64,000 nucleotides of DNA from contig FOSY01000005.1 of assembly GCA_900114405.1 (NCBI GenBank), positions 124,001 to 188,000 on the forward strand. The letters are read 5' to 3'. Below, one piece after another: positions 16,417 to 24,685 of the stretch. Made by a program: the position numbers and the translations under genes. The DNA is from Lachnospiraceae bacterium KH1T2. Lineage in GTDB: Bacteria; Bacillota; Clostridia; Lachnospirales; Lachnospiraceae. The notes below the pieces were generated by a model. It ran no database searches. It was not told the DNA's origin and saw only the letters and a program-made list of their open reading frames with translations. The first letter of the stretch is position 1. Each line of letters starts with the position of its first letter.

Positions 16417-17067
16417 TTATTGAAACAATAAATTAATATCATAATTTTTTGATATTTCTTTTTGTACTCCGTCTTCCAAAAAGAATAATCTGTCACACAT
16501 ATCAATTTCTTCTTTATCATGCGTTGACATGATAACAATGCCATTTCTTTTAAGAAATCCCTTTAGAAATTCATGTATTTTCTTTCTTTGAAGTATATCA
16601 AGCGATGCACACGGCTCATCCATGACAAGCACAGGCTGATCGTTTGATGCTGCGCAGGCTATATCAGCTCTGCGTCTCATACCTCCTGAAAGTTTGGAAA
16701 CTTTCCTGTTAAGGAAACTTTCTAATTCAAACTCTTCTATCAATGCCTTGTTTTCAACTAATTTCTTTTTGCTCCATAAGCCAAGATTATCTCTTACCGA
16801 TATATCTTTTATCAATGCACTTCCCTGAGGGACATACCCTATCATCTTTGCAAAAAGTTTCGTATCTTTAAGTGGATCTTTATTCCAAAATGATATATTT
16901 CCGGAATCAGGCTTGATCACGCCTGTTATGATAGAAAGAAGCGTCGTCTTTCCGCTGCCATTTGCACCTATGATACCTATGCACTGCCCAGGTTCTGCTG
17001 TAAAACCTGCATCTTTCAGCACTTGCCGCTTCCCTAATTTTTTAGAAATGTGTTCTACGCAAATCAT
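16417..17067 (-). CDS. ABC transporter ATP-binding protein
   Basis: The 216-residue protein has all ABC ATPase motifs: Walker A GANGSGKTT (34-42), Q-loop YVPQG, signature LSGGMRRR (about 125), Walker B VLVMDEP and the switch His in STHDKEE. It is of the short ABC-2 exporter type (as CcmA). It is the first gene of the cluster and is followed by the repeat protein and the two-block permease, with which it should form an exporter. The 51-nt gap downstream is free of terminators. Confidence 0.92.
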   Translation of the reverse strand: MICVEHISKKLGKRQVLKDAGFTAEPGQCIGIIGANGSGKTTLLSIITGVIKPDSGNISFWNKDPLKDTKLFAKMIGYVPQGSALIKDISVRDNLGLWSKKKLVENKALIEEFELESFLNRKVSKLSGGMRRRADIACAASNDQPVLVMDEPCASLDILQRKKIHEFLKGFLKRNGIVIMSTHDKEEIDMCDRLFFLEDGVQKEISKNYDINLLFQ

Positions 17068-17228
17068 ATTTTCCCTTTTCTCCCTGTAATAAAATACAAT
17101 ACTTCTGTATTTTTATCAATACATTCTACAGGATTTGCCTTTCGGATATCTATGATACACCATAAAAGATCAAATTTGTTCATTTCCTGACGAATGGTAG
17201 TAGTTAATGGGATGAAATGCATTTTTTA

Positions 17229-17264
17229 ACTTATAGGAACTCCAACGGGATTTCCTCTATAAGT
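17229..17264. other. Hairpin without U-tract
   Basis: ACTTATAG-GAA and TTCC-TCTATAAGT pair across a 12-nt loop, just beyond the terminator at 17270-17306. It lacks a T-run on either strand. It may be a leader structure of the ABC cluster or a leftover of a longer terminator region. Confidence 0.4.
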
Positions 17265-17269
17265 AAAAA

Positions 17270-17306
17270 AAGTCTGTCGATACAACTTTTTTGCATCGGC
17301 AGACTT
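17270..17306 (-). terminator. Terminator of the MetE-like gene
   Basis: AAGTCTGTCGAT and ATCGGCAGACTT form a 12-bp stem with one wobble pair. On the minus strand it is followed by seven T residues. It lies 16 nt after the stop codon of the MetE-like gene. Confidence 0.88.
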
Positions 17307-17322
17307 ATCAAAATATCATTTA

Positions 17323-18456
17323 TTAATTTTTAGTCCCGATATTCCAAACTTCTTCGGCAATTTCGCGCACCAGCTTAACTTTTTCCCACTGTTCTTCCTC
17401 TGTAAGCTTATTTCCAATCTCGCATGAAGCAAAACCACACTGTGGAGAAAGGTATAATCGCTCCAACGGAATATATTTTTCCGCTTCATGGATTCTCTCT
17501 ATGATTTTTTCTTTATCCTCAAGCTCTGCTCTCTTTGTTGTAATAAGTCCCAAGACGACCTTTTTATCACCACTGACCTTTGAAAGCGGCTCAAATCCAC
17601 CAGATCTTTCATCATCAAATTCAAGATAATATGCATTAACATTTTCGCCTCCAAACAACGGCTCTGCCACTTCAGAATACGGGCCGCTTGAGAAAAATGT
17701 TGAATGATAATTTCCTCTGCACACGTGCGTATTAATAATGACCTCTTCCGGCTTCAGATCAATGACTCTGTTATTGATATCTTTTAAAAGATTCATATAT
17801 GATGGAAGCTCAGCTTCTGAAAATCCCGTAAGTGCAACCGCCATCTTAGGATTAACAAATCCTCCCCATGTACAATCGTCAAACTGAAGTATTCTACCAC
17901 CGGCTTCATAGAATTTATTTATAAACTCTCCATAAACCTTGACCACAGCATCTGCAAATTTATCATTTGTACCATAAAAATCCAATGTATTTTCAATCTC
18001 TTTGCGGCACGTGAATAATGCATAAAACTGCCCCGGCGAAGGAATTGTTAGCTTAGCCACAGTATTCTCATCCTCAAATTGCTTAAGGAACCTGAAATGT
18101 TCAATGAAAGGATGCTCTTTAAGCGAAAGTATACCTTCAATACTAACATCATCTATCGCAGCTGCCTCCCCATCAAAAGATGTATTTCCAGTCTCACTCT
18201 TGACTCTTCTCACGCCCTCTATGTTCCACATAAAATCAAGATGCCATGTCAGGCGCCTGAATTCTCCATCAGTAATTACATGAAGGCCAGCTTTCTTTTC
18301 TTTTATAACAAGCTCTGTTATGGCTTTATCTTCAACTTTTTTAAGCTCTTCATATGAAATCCTGTCTGCTTCATACTCAGCTCTTGCACGTCTCAAATAA
18401 TCAGGTCTTAAAAAACTACCCACTATGTCATATCTATACGGTGCCTCTATTTTCAT
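17323..18456 (-). CDS. MetE-like cobalamin-independent methionine synthase family protein
   Basis: The 377-residue protein matches the C-terminal catalytic half of MetE as found in the YxjG/YxjH family: VGSFLRP near residue 12, ITDGEFRR at 61-68, zinc ligands in THVCRGNYH (H244, C246) and a C-terminal LSPQCGF motif. These enzymes transfer a methyl group to homocysteine, but lack the N-terminal half of full MetE, so the methyl donor may differ from methyl-folate polyglutamate. A divergent LysR regulator starts 140 bp away and a MalY-like lyase follows that gene, which supports a role in sulfur amino acid supply. It has its own terminator. Confidence 0.85.
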   Translation of the reverse strand: MKIEAPYRYDIVGSFLRPDYLRRARAEYEADRISYEELKKVEDKAITELVIKEKKAGLHVITDGEFRRLTWHLDFMWNIEGVRRVKSETGNTSFDGEAAAIDDVSIEGILSLKEHPFIEHFRFLKQFEDENTVAKLTIPSPGQFYALFTCRKEIENTLDFYGTNDKFADAVVKVYGEFINKFYEAGGRILQFDDCTWGGFVNPKMAVALTGFSEAELPSYMNLLKDINNRVIDLKPEEVIINTHVCRGNYHSTFFSSGPYSEVAEPLFGGENVNAYYLEFDDERSGGFEPLSKVSGDKKVVLGLITTKRAELEDKEKIIERIHEAEKYIPLERLYLSPQCGFASCEIGNKLTEEEQWEKVKLVREIAEEVWNIGTKN

Positions 18457-18559
18457 TTTCTCTCTCCTTATATGTTATCTTTTCTATATAAAATCTCCCG
18501 TGCCTGAATAATAGCATTTATTTTAATCATTGAATAATATATAATATTTTAAGTTATCC

Positions 18560-18574
18560 ATAGTTTTTATCTAT
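18560..18574. promoter_or_regulatory. LysR-type T-N11-A operator
   Basis: ATAG-N7-CTAT is a perfect interrupted palindrome fitting the LysR consensus T-N11-A. It lies 22 nt before the lysR start and within the 140-bp divergent region shared with the MetE-like gene, as expected for an autoregulated LysR activator. Confidence 0.5.
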
Positions 18575-18596
18575 AGCAAAAGGAATATTTTTCACT

Positions 18597-19511
18597 ATGA
18601 CACTTAATCAATTAAAATACGTTTCAACCGTAGCTGTATCCTCATCAATATCAGAAGCTGCAGAGGCTCTTTTCATTACTCAGCCAAGCCTTACTGCTTC
18701 CATACATGCATTGGAAAAGGAATTCGGTATTACAATTTTTTATAGAACAAATAAAGGAATAACTCTCACGCCGGAGGGCGAAGAATTTCTTGGATATGCA
18801 CGACAAATCCTTGAAGAAACAAAATTTATGGAAGAGAGATATAAAGGTCTCAATGTTGGAAAACGCAAATTTTCTGTTTCTACTCAGCACTATTCTTTTG
18901 CTGTCGAGGCTTTTGTAGACCTCCTAAAATCCTATGATAACGATGAATATGAATTTCATTTCAGAGAAACTCAGACGTACTCCATTATAGAAGATGTTGC
19001 ACAGATGCGAAGCGAAATCGGCATCTTATATATAAATCCATTCAACAAAACAATAATCACACGAGCCCTTAAAGAACACGAACTTAAATTTACATCACTT
19101 TTTAAGGCAGAACCACACGTATTTATCAGTAAGAAAAATCCACTTGCAGCAAAAGATTCACTTACCCTTAAAGACCTTGAACCTTACCCGCGTCTCTCAT
19201 ACGAACAGGGTGAACATAATTCTTTCTATTATTCCGAAGAATTACAAAGTTCTCTGCCGCATTCAAAAGATATAGTTGTGACAGACAGAGCAACTCTATT
19301 TAACCTTGTTATAGGTTTTAACGGCTATACAATATGCAGTGGCGTCATTAATTCAGAGCTAAATAGCGCTGAGATCATTTCGAGACCACTTAAGATCAAT
19401 GATCACATGGATATCGGTTATATCACTCATAAAAAATTAAAACCTTCAAGGCTCGCAGAAAAATATATTGAGTCCCTGAAGGTTCGTAGTTTAGGAAAGT
19501 GCTCTCTTTAA
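18597..19511 (+). CDS. LysR-family regulator divergent from the MetE-like gene
   Basis: The 304-residue protein has the LysR N-terminal winged helix (MTLNQLKYVSTVAVSSSISEAAEALFITQPSLTASI) and a periplasmic-binding-type effector domain from about residue 90. Divergence from the MetE-like gene suggests it controls that gene, in the manner of MetR or CysB-type regulators; the effector is not visible from sequence. Its 3' end overlaps the convergent MalY-like gene by 21 bp. Confidence 0.9.
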   Translation: MTLNQLKYVSTVAVSSSISEAAEALFITQPSLTASIHALEKEFGITIFYRTNKGITLTPEGEEFLGYARQILEETKFMEERYKGLNVGKRKFSVSTQHYSFAVEAFVDLLKSYDNDEYEFHFRETQTYSIIEDVAQMRSEIGILYINPFNKTIITRALKEHELKFTSLFKAEPHVFISKKNPLAAKDSLTLKDLEPYPRLSYEQGEHNSFYYSEELQSSLPHSKDIVVTDRATLFNLVIGFNGYTICSGVINSELNSAEIISRPLKINDHMDIGYITHKKLKPSRLAEKYIESLKVRSLGKCSL

Positions 19512-20648
19512 TCTTTCAAGGCCATCATTCAACAACGATCTCGGACAAGCAGCATTCATTCTAAGAAAATTTTCACCATCACCACCAAAAATATTTCCGG
19601 CAGAAAGATATAGACCTGTCTTTTCTCTAATCTCTTCTGCCAATTTTTCCGATGTTTTGCCATATTTGCTTACATTAAGCCACAAAAGATATGTAGCATC
19701 TGAAGGCATCACTTTAACCTTTGGAAGATTTTTTTCGATAAAATCACGAATCATTTTTTTATTTTCAGCAAGATAAGCCCTCAGCTCTTCTAACCAGGGT
19801 TCTCCCTCATTAAATGCCGCAATTGCAGCAGTCATTGCAAATGAATTAGGCTCTGCAACCTCATCTGTGTTAAGCCCTCTCCAAACTTTATGGCGAAGCA
19901 CAGGATTAGCAGCAAAAACAGCTGCAGTATGTGTTCCTGCAATATTAAAGCACTTGGTAGGCGCTATGCATGAAACACTGATATCCCTGCATATATCTGA
20001 AGCAGCCGCAAAAGGCACATACCCCTTACCCGGATCAGTTATATCGCAATGGATTTCATCTGAAATAACCGTCACGGCATATTTTTTACATAATTCACCA
20101 ATCCTCACAAGTACATCTTTAGTCCATATCTCACCGGAAGGATTGTGAGGATTACACAATATGAATAATGAAGTCTGCGGATCTGCCAGCTTTTCTTCAA
20201 GATCTTCCCAGTCAATACTATATTTTCCTGTGCTTTCATCATAAATAAGGCGATTCTCATAAGGAACCCGTCCGTTATTTAAGATAGAATTAAAGAAAAT
20301 ATTGTATACCGGTGTCTGAATAACTACCTTCTCTGCCGGTGTCGAAAGCTTTCTGACCATTGTGGAGATTGCCGGAATAACTCCCGTACAGAAAATCAGC
20401 CACTCTTTCTCTATCTTTAAGCTATGACGTCTTTCCCACCATTTTTGATAAGCCTCATACCACTCATCAGGAATGTCTTCATAGCCAAAAATTCCATGAT
20501 CAAGCCTTTTTTGAAGTGCTGCTCTGATCTCCGGTGCAGTCTTAAAATCCATATCAGCTACCCACATCGGAAGCTCATTTTCCGCAACATTCCACTTATA
20601 TGAATTAGTTCCGCGTCGTTCAACAACTTCATCAAAATCGTATTTCAT
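19491..20648 (-). CDS. MalY/PatB-family PLP enzyme, probable cystathionine beta-lyase
   Basis: The 385-residue protein is an aminotransferase-fold PLP enzyme of the MalY/PatB type. It shows the N-terminal PMWVADMDF motif, CNPHNPSG at 165-172, SDEIHCD at 196-202 and the cofactor Lys K232 in APTKCFNIAG. Family members cleave cystathionine to homocysteine, pyruvate and ammonia. Homocysteine is the substrate of the nearby MetE-like enzyme, so the two could form successive steps. The gene ends inside the 3' end of the convergent lysR gene and starts after the zinc operon. Confidence 0.88.
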   Translation of the reverse strand: MKYDFDEVVERRGTNSYKWNVAENELPMWVADMDFKTAPEIRAALQKRLDHGIFGYEDIPDEWYEAYQKWWERRHSLKIEKEWLIFCTGVIPAISTMVRKLSTPAEKVVIQTPVYNIFFNSILNNGRVPYENRLIYDESTGKYSIDWEDLEEKLADPQTSLFILCNPHNPSGEIWTKDVLVRIGELCKKYAVTVISDEIHCDITDPGKGYVPFAAASDICRDISVSCIAPTKCFNIAGTHTAAVFAANPVLRHKVWRGLNTDEVAEPNSFAMTAAIAAFNEGEPWLEELRAYLAENKKMIRDFIEKNLPKVKVMPSDATYLLWLNVSKYGKTSEKLAEEIREKTGLYLSAGNIFGGDGENFLRMNAACPRSLLNDGLERLKRALS

Positions 20649-20675
20649 ATTTCATCCTCGCATATTGCAGCACCT

Positions 20676-21248
20676 TCACAGACTTATAGATGCGTCTTTC
20701 AGGCGTATATACTGTGTATCGCTGCCTTCCTCTGTATAAACATCAAAAATTCCGGTTATAGTGATCTCAGACATCTCCTCCGGATATTCATCCGGATACA
20801 CATGACTTCCATCATCCCAGACAAATTCCATACCGTTTTGACAGCATCCCAATGCATCACTTATTATGCAGTAAAAATAATTCTTCTTCGTTTCAGCTGA
20901 TTGTGCCACATAATATGATCCGCGTATTCTTACCTTTTTGCCTATATAATCAGACGGCTCGAGCATCATTTGGTAAACCGTGGCATATACCATGTCAGCA
21001 TCCATATCCAAAAGATCATAGTCAATTCCATCTGCACTTACAGCCTCAGCCTTTTTTCTTTCCTCTACACTTTCCGGTGTCGGATTGAGTGCCTCTTCTT
21101 CACTTCCATCAGCTTCAGCCATCTGTTCCTCAATTACAGACTGAACTTTATTTTCCTTTTTTATACGCGTCGAAGCCGAAGCACCACTTCCGCAGCCTGT
21201 AAGCATGATTGCTGCCATAGCCACAGCTGTAACCTCTGATATCTTCAT
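20676..21248 (-). CDS. Lipoprotein in the zinc operon, OB-like domain
   Basis: The start at 21248 is chosen because AGG lies 6 nt before it; an ATG at 21260 has no site. The signal peptide ends in a lipobox, MLTGC. After an acidic linker, the domain from about residue 75 has PSDYIGKKVRIRGSYY, a two-Cys SDALGCCQNGMEF segment and a final beta strand ITITGIFDVYTEEGSDTQYIRL. This pattern resembles the OB-like domain of DUF1980/TIGR03943 proteins, which often neighbour zinc uptake genes; the link is by pattern only. It starts 14 nt after znuB, so it is likely a member of the zinc operon, perhaps handing metal to the importer. Confidence 0.75.
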   Translation of the reverse strand: MKISEVTAVAMAAIMLTGCGSGASASTRIKKENKVQSVIEEQMAEADGSEEEALNPTPESVEERKKAEAVSADGIDYDLLDMDADMVYATVYQMMLEPSDYIGKKVRIRGSYYVAQSAETKKNYFYCIISDALGCCQNGMEFVWDDGSHVYPDEYPEEMSEITITGIFDVYTEEGSDTQYIRLKDASISL

Positions 21249-21262
21249 TATCATCCTCATAA

Positions 21263-22102
21263 TTATGAACCAGCTTTTCCAATGACATTATGAACTGCAA
21301 AAATCACCATATCTAATATTACTATTGTAGCACCAACAGGTGTAGATGCCAAAATTGAAATTATTATCCCTGCAGCCGCACCAACAACCGAAATCACTGC
21401 CGCATAAATTATCACACCCTTAAAGCTGTCAAAGACCCTCATTGCTGAAAGTGCCGGAAATACAAGCAACGCAGTTATCAGAAGAGAGCCTACCAGATTC
21501 ATTGCCAAAACGATGATAACTGCTGTGATCACCGCTATCAAAGTCTGATAAAAGTCAGCATTTATCCCTGTTGCCTTTGCATAACTTTCATCAAATGTAA
21601 CCGCAAATATACGATTATAGAAGATCACAAACACAATGACCGTGATTGCTGACATTATAATACACAGCATAACCTCATCATGACTAAGCGTGAGAATAGA
21701 TGTCGAGCCAAAAAGTGTTGTACACACATCACCTGAAATATTTGCCGATGTAGAGAAAACATTCATAACGAGATAGCCTATCGCAAGTGCTCCAACCGAA
21801 AGCATAGCCAGTGCCGCATCTCCTCTGACTTTTGAATTTCTGTCGCTCTTTAATAATAATATTGCTGCTATCACCGTTACCGGCATAATGAACAGCGTAT
21901 CATTTGTGAGCTTAAACAGTGTTCCTACAGCCATTGCACCGAATGCAACATGCGAAAGGCCATCTCCTATATAAGAAAAGCGCCTGAGTACCAATATCAC
22001 ACCGAGAAGTGATGAGCAAAGAGCTATAAGCACTCCAACAAGCAGGGCATATCTGACAAAGGGGTAATTCATGTAATTCTGTAATTTAGCCAGCTGCTCC
22101 AT
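21263..22102 (-). CDS. znuB: Zinc/manganese ABC transporter permease (ZnuB)
   Basis: This 279-residue protein is an ABC-3 family permease with about eight hydrophobic helices and the family motifs RRFSYIGDGLSHVAFGAMA and ALLVFPALSAMRVF. It overlaps the upstream ATPase gene by 17 nt. With the ATPase and the binding lipoprotein it forms a high-affinity metal importer; the zinc assignment comes mainly from the zur-like regulator at the head of the operon. Confidence 0.9.
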   Translation of the reverse strand: MEQLAKLQNYMNYPFVRYALLVGVLIALCSSLLGVILVLRRFSYIGDGLSHVAFGAMAVGTLFKLTNDTLFIMPVTVIAAILLLKSDRNSKVRGDAALAMLSVGALAIGYLVMNVFSTSANISGDVCTTLFGSTSILTLSHDEVMLCIIMSAITVIVFVIFYNRIFAVTFDESYAKATGINADFYQTLIAVITAVIIVLAMNLVGSLLITALLVFPALSAMRVFDSFKGVIIYAAVISVVGAAAGIIISILASTPVGATIVILDMVIFAVHNVIGKAGS

Positions 22103-22805
22103 CTCTATCCATCTCCTCTATTTCCTGAAACAGCTTCCACTTTTCGCTGTTCATGTATTCTATCTTTGTTCCAAAAAAATTGTGATTTTTATCAACATGC
22201 AAAATATGATCCGCATGTTCTACTGCAGCCAAATCATGCGTGATCATGATTATCGCTACACCATTTCTGTTTAATCTGTCTGTAATCTCATAAAGCTGAG
22301 ATGCCGCACTTGGGTCAAGCCCTGTTATCGGCTCATCTAAGAGAAGTATCTTATCTGTCCCGGAAAGAGCTCTCGCAAGTAAAGTTCTCTGCTGCTGTCC
22401 TCCAGAAAGACTTCTGAAGCTTCTGTTCCTGAGATCCCATATTCCAAGTTCCTTTATATTCTTAAAGGCGCGTTCCTTCTGTTCACGTGAATAAAAAAGC
22501 CTCCTGCTGCCGGCCTGTGTTCCAGAAAGGACCACTTCTTTAACCGATGCAGGAAAATCTTTCTGAGTATCAGTCCTTTGTGGAAGATAACCTATTTCAA
22601 AGCTTTTCAGGCCATCACCGGTAATTATCTCGCCGGCAACCGGAGACTGAAGATTAAGCAAGGTCCGCATGAGCGTACTTTTTCCTGCACCATTTGTGCC
22701 GACAACACAAATATAATCTCCCTTATTAACTGTGAAATTCAATCCGGATGCAACAGCATTTTTATTATAACCAACTGCAAGATCCTTACAGGTAATGTAC
22801 GCCAT
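22086..22805 (-). CDS. znuC: Zinc ABC transporter ATPase (ZnuC)
   Basis: The 239-residue ATPase shows Walker A GTNGAGKST, signature LSGGQQQRTLLARAL, Walker B ILLLDEP and the His switch in MITHDLAAV. It is of the metal-uptake group and lies between the binding protein and permease genes. It energises import at the inner face of the membrane. Confidence 0.92.
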   Translation of the reverse strand: MAYITCKDLAVGYNKNAVASGLNFTVNKGDYICVVGTNGAGKSTLMRTLLNLQSPVAGEIITGDGLKSFEIGYLPQRTDTQKDFPASVKEVVLSGTQAGSRRLFYSREQKERAFKNIKELGIWDLRNRSFRSLSGGQQQRTLLARALSGTDKILLLDEPITGLDPSAASQLYEITDRLNRNGVAIIMITHDLAAVEHADHILHVDKNHNFFGTKIEYMNSEKWKLFQEIEEMDRDGAAG

Positions 22806-22819
22806 TTTATTTCCTCGCT

Positions 22820-23830
22820 TTACTTCAATGCCTTTTTTAGTACTTCAAGATTATCAGCCATAGTTCCAAGATACGTCTTGCCATTTTCTATATCTTCAGC
22901 AGATACAGACTGAAGAGAATCCATCACAAGGATTTCCTGATCCTTTGACTTAGTATTTTCTCTTATCGTATTAGCAATTTTAGCATCAGAATTTTCTATA
23001 GTCAGTATGACAGGCAGGCTTAATTCATCTATCTTTTTTGCAAGAAAGCTTACCGTTTCAAAGCTTGCCTCACTCTCCGCGCTGCAGCCTACAAAAGCCG
23101 CATAATATTTGATTCCATAATCATCTACAAGATATCTGAATGGAAAACGATCTCCAAAAAGAACTGTATCAACATCAGATGCTTCGACTGCTTCTGCATA
23201 CTTGACATCAAGTTCTGAAAGCTTTGCGATGTATGCGTCTGCATTCGCCGCCAATGCTTTAGAATCCGCCGGATCTATGATTTCAAGCTCATCTGAAATA
23301 TCTGTCACAAGTGTCTGAGCATTTTTAAGCGAAAGCCATACATGCTCGTCATACTCAGTTTCACCGCTCTCTTCTTCCTCTTCCTCTTCTGCCTGCATTC
23401 CCTCAACAACCTCTTCTTCCTTTGCAGAGTCGCCGACTGATTCAAGCATGTTTATAGACTTTATATTGGAATTGACAGCATTTTTAAGCGCATCTTCAAC
23501 CCATTCATCTGACTCACCGCCAACATAAATAAAAAGATCTGCTTCACCGATCTTCATTATATCCTCTGCACTTGGCTGGAAGCTGTGCAGATCAGTTCCA
23601 TTATCCATAAGATAAGTCACTTCAAACTTATCAGTTGAATCGCCTATTACATTTTTCACCCAATCATATTGAGGAAAAGTTGTGCAGACCACACTATATT
23701 TAGCCGACTTCGAATCACCCGGTACTGCTGCACCTGAAGCTGTCTCTCCCAAAGTCTTTGAACCGCATCCTGTAAGCAAAACTGCCGCTGCTGCTGCCGA
23801 AAAAAATCTGACCATCATTTTATTTTTCAT
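22820..23830 (-). CDS. znuA: Metal-binding lipoprotein of the zinc importer (ZnuA-like)
   Basis: The 336-residue lipoprotein (lipobox LLTGC) belongs to cluster A-I metal-binding proteins. The first ligand His is in TDLHSFQPS and a second in DEHVWLSL. In place of the His-rich loop it has a run of Glu (about 143-153, EEEEEEESGETEYDEH). The segment where classical ZnuA supplies a third His (SHxAFxYL) reads GDRFPFRYL, so Asp or Arg stands there. A final acidic ligand (TIENSD) is present. The altered set suggests a distinct coordination or softer specificity. GAGGAG precedes the start. Confidence 0.88.
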   Translation of the reverse strand: MKNKMMVRFFSAAAAAVLLTGCGSKTLGETASGAAVPGDSKSAKYSVVCTTFPQYDWVKNVIGDSTDKFEVTYLMDNGTDLHSFQPSAEDIMKIGEADLFIYVGGESDEWVEDALKNAVNSNIKSINMLESVGDSAKEEEVVEGMQAEEEEEEESGETEYDEHVWLSLKNAQTLVTDISDELEIIDPADSKALAANADAYIAKLSELDVKYAEAVEASDVDTVLFGDRFPFRYLVDDYGIKYYAAFVGCSAESEASFETVSFLAKKIDELSLPVILTIENSDAKIANTIRENTKSKDQEILVMDSLQSVSAEDIENGKTYLGTMADNLEVLKKALK

Positions 23831-23882
23831 CTTAAAATCTCCTCTTGAATTTCATGATCACCGATAACTTTCAAGAACACAC

Positions 23883-24176
23883 TTAATTCAGGAGTTCGAC
23901 TTTAAGTGAAACCAAAGTGTTACTGAAATTTCTGGAATCAATACTCAGCTTGCACAAATTTCTGCAGATTTCAAAAACGATCACAGCCAATGTGGCAAAA
24001 GGTATCACCTTCACCTCATTTATAAAATTGATTGCCTGCTCAATTTCCTGACAAACAGGGCAGTTATTTCCTGTGCAATCGTGATCTGCTTCATATATAA
24101 TGAGCTGATAAGACATAAATATCGTCAATAAAATAATCATGCTTAAAAAAATCGCGATAATCTTATTTTTTTTCAT
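23883..24176 (-). CDS. Small membrane protein with DHDCTGNNCPVC motif
   Basis: The 97-residue protein has an N-terminal membrane helix (about 5-27), a short outer loop with D-H-D-C-T-G-N-N-C-P-V-C (about 31-42), and a second hydrophobic stretch (about 57-72). Two His/Asp-type and three Cys ligands in 12 residues look like a metal site. It is the second gene of the zinc operon, between zur and znuA, and is likely co-regulated. I do not know a function; a zinc sensor or delivery part at the membrane is a reasonable guess. Confidence 0.75.
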   Translation of the reverse strand: MKKNKIIAIFLSMIILLTIFMSYQLIIYEADHDCTGNNCPVCQEIEQAINFINEVKVIPFATLAVIVFEICRNLCKLSIDSRNFSNTLVSLKVELLN

Positions 24177-24196
24177 GTCTTATCATCTCCTTTCTT

Positions 24197-24598
24197 TCAA
24201 CGGCAGTTTTTGCAAAGACCGCCTATGGATGTGTCTCCTGCTTCGATCATAAATCCATATGTTTTATTTACAAGTCTTATAAATTCACAGGCAAATTCAT
24301 CTTCAAGATGTATAGTTGCGCCGCACTTCCTGCACCGCAAGTGTAAATGTCCGCTGCAATTCTCATGCTTGCCTACATATTGATAGCAAAAACAATCGGT
24401 ATCAGCAGCTTTTAACTTAAGCAGCTGCCCTGCTTCTGTCATCTTGTCAAGATTTCTATAAACCGTCGTAGGATTTATCTTTAGATCATTTTCTTTAACG
24501 TATTCACAGATATCTCCTGCAGTAAATGTCTTTTCCTGATGCTCTGACGCATATTTGCGCACCATATCAGCACCTTTTGAATGGTATTTTTTCTGCAT
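24197..24598 (-). CDS. zur: Fur-family regulator, probable zinc uptake regulator Zur
   Basis: The protein (133 residues from 24598) has the Fur winged helix (TVYRNLDKMTEAGQLLKL), the HLHLRCRKCGATIHLED motif with metal-binding His and Cys, and a C-terminal CKNC pair for the structural zinc. I set the start at 24598 because GAGGG lies 11 nt upstream and the ATG at 24616 has no site and would nearly abut an operator. It heads the operon with znuACB, so it is best read as Zur. Three copies of a 17-bp operator around its promoter imply autoregulation. Confidence 0.9.
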   Translation of the reverse strand: MQKKYHSKGADMVRKYASEHQEKTFTAGDICEYVKENDLKINPTTVYRNLDKMTEAGQLLKLKAADTDCFCYQYVGKHENCSGHLHLRCRKCGATIHLEDEFACEFIRLVNKTYGFMIEAGDTSIGGLCKNCR

Positions 24599-24618
24599 TG
24601 ATCGCTCATCCCTCATTT

Positions 24619-24635
24619 TTGCAAATTATTTGCAT
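24619..24635. promoter_or_regulatory. Zur-type operator, box 1 (downstream of promoter)
   Basis: TTGCAAATTATTTGCAT, a near-perfect 7-1-7 palindrome. It lies just after the predicted transcription start, in the zur leader. It matches boxes 2 and 3 over the shared pattern [AT]TGCAA-N3-ATTTGCAT. Confidence 0.75.
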
Positions 24636-24650
24636 TTTTCAGCAGTACAA

Positions 24651-24679
24651 ATTATATGCAACTCATTTGCATTTGTCAA
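24651..24679 (-). promoter_or_regulatory. Sigma-A promoter of the zur-znu operon
   Basis: On the minus strand TTGACA (24674-24679) and TATAAT (24651-24656) are both full consensus and 17 bp apart. Operator box 2 fills the spacer, so a bound regulator would block polymerase directly. Confidence 0.9.
24656..24672. promoter_or_regulatory. Zur-type operator, box 2 (within promoter spacer)
   Basis: ATGCAACTCATTTGCAT occupies the spacer between the -35 and -10 elements. It shares the ATTTGCAT half with boxes 1 and 3. Confidence 0.78.
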
Positions 24680-24685
24680 TAAGAT

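Noticed and set aside
24599..24616. Upstream ATG of zur at 24616
   Set aside because: It has no ribosome binding site and lies 3 bp from operator box 1; ATG 24598 follows GAGGG.
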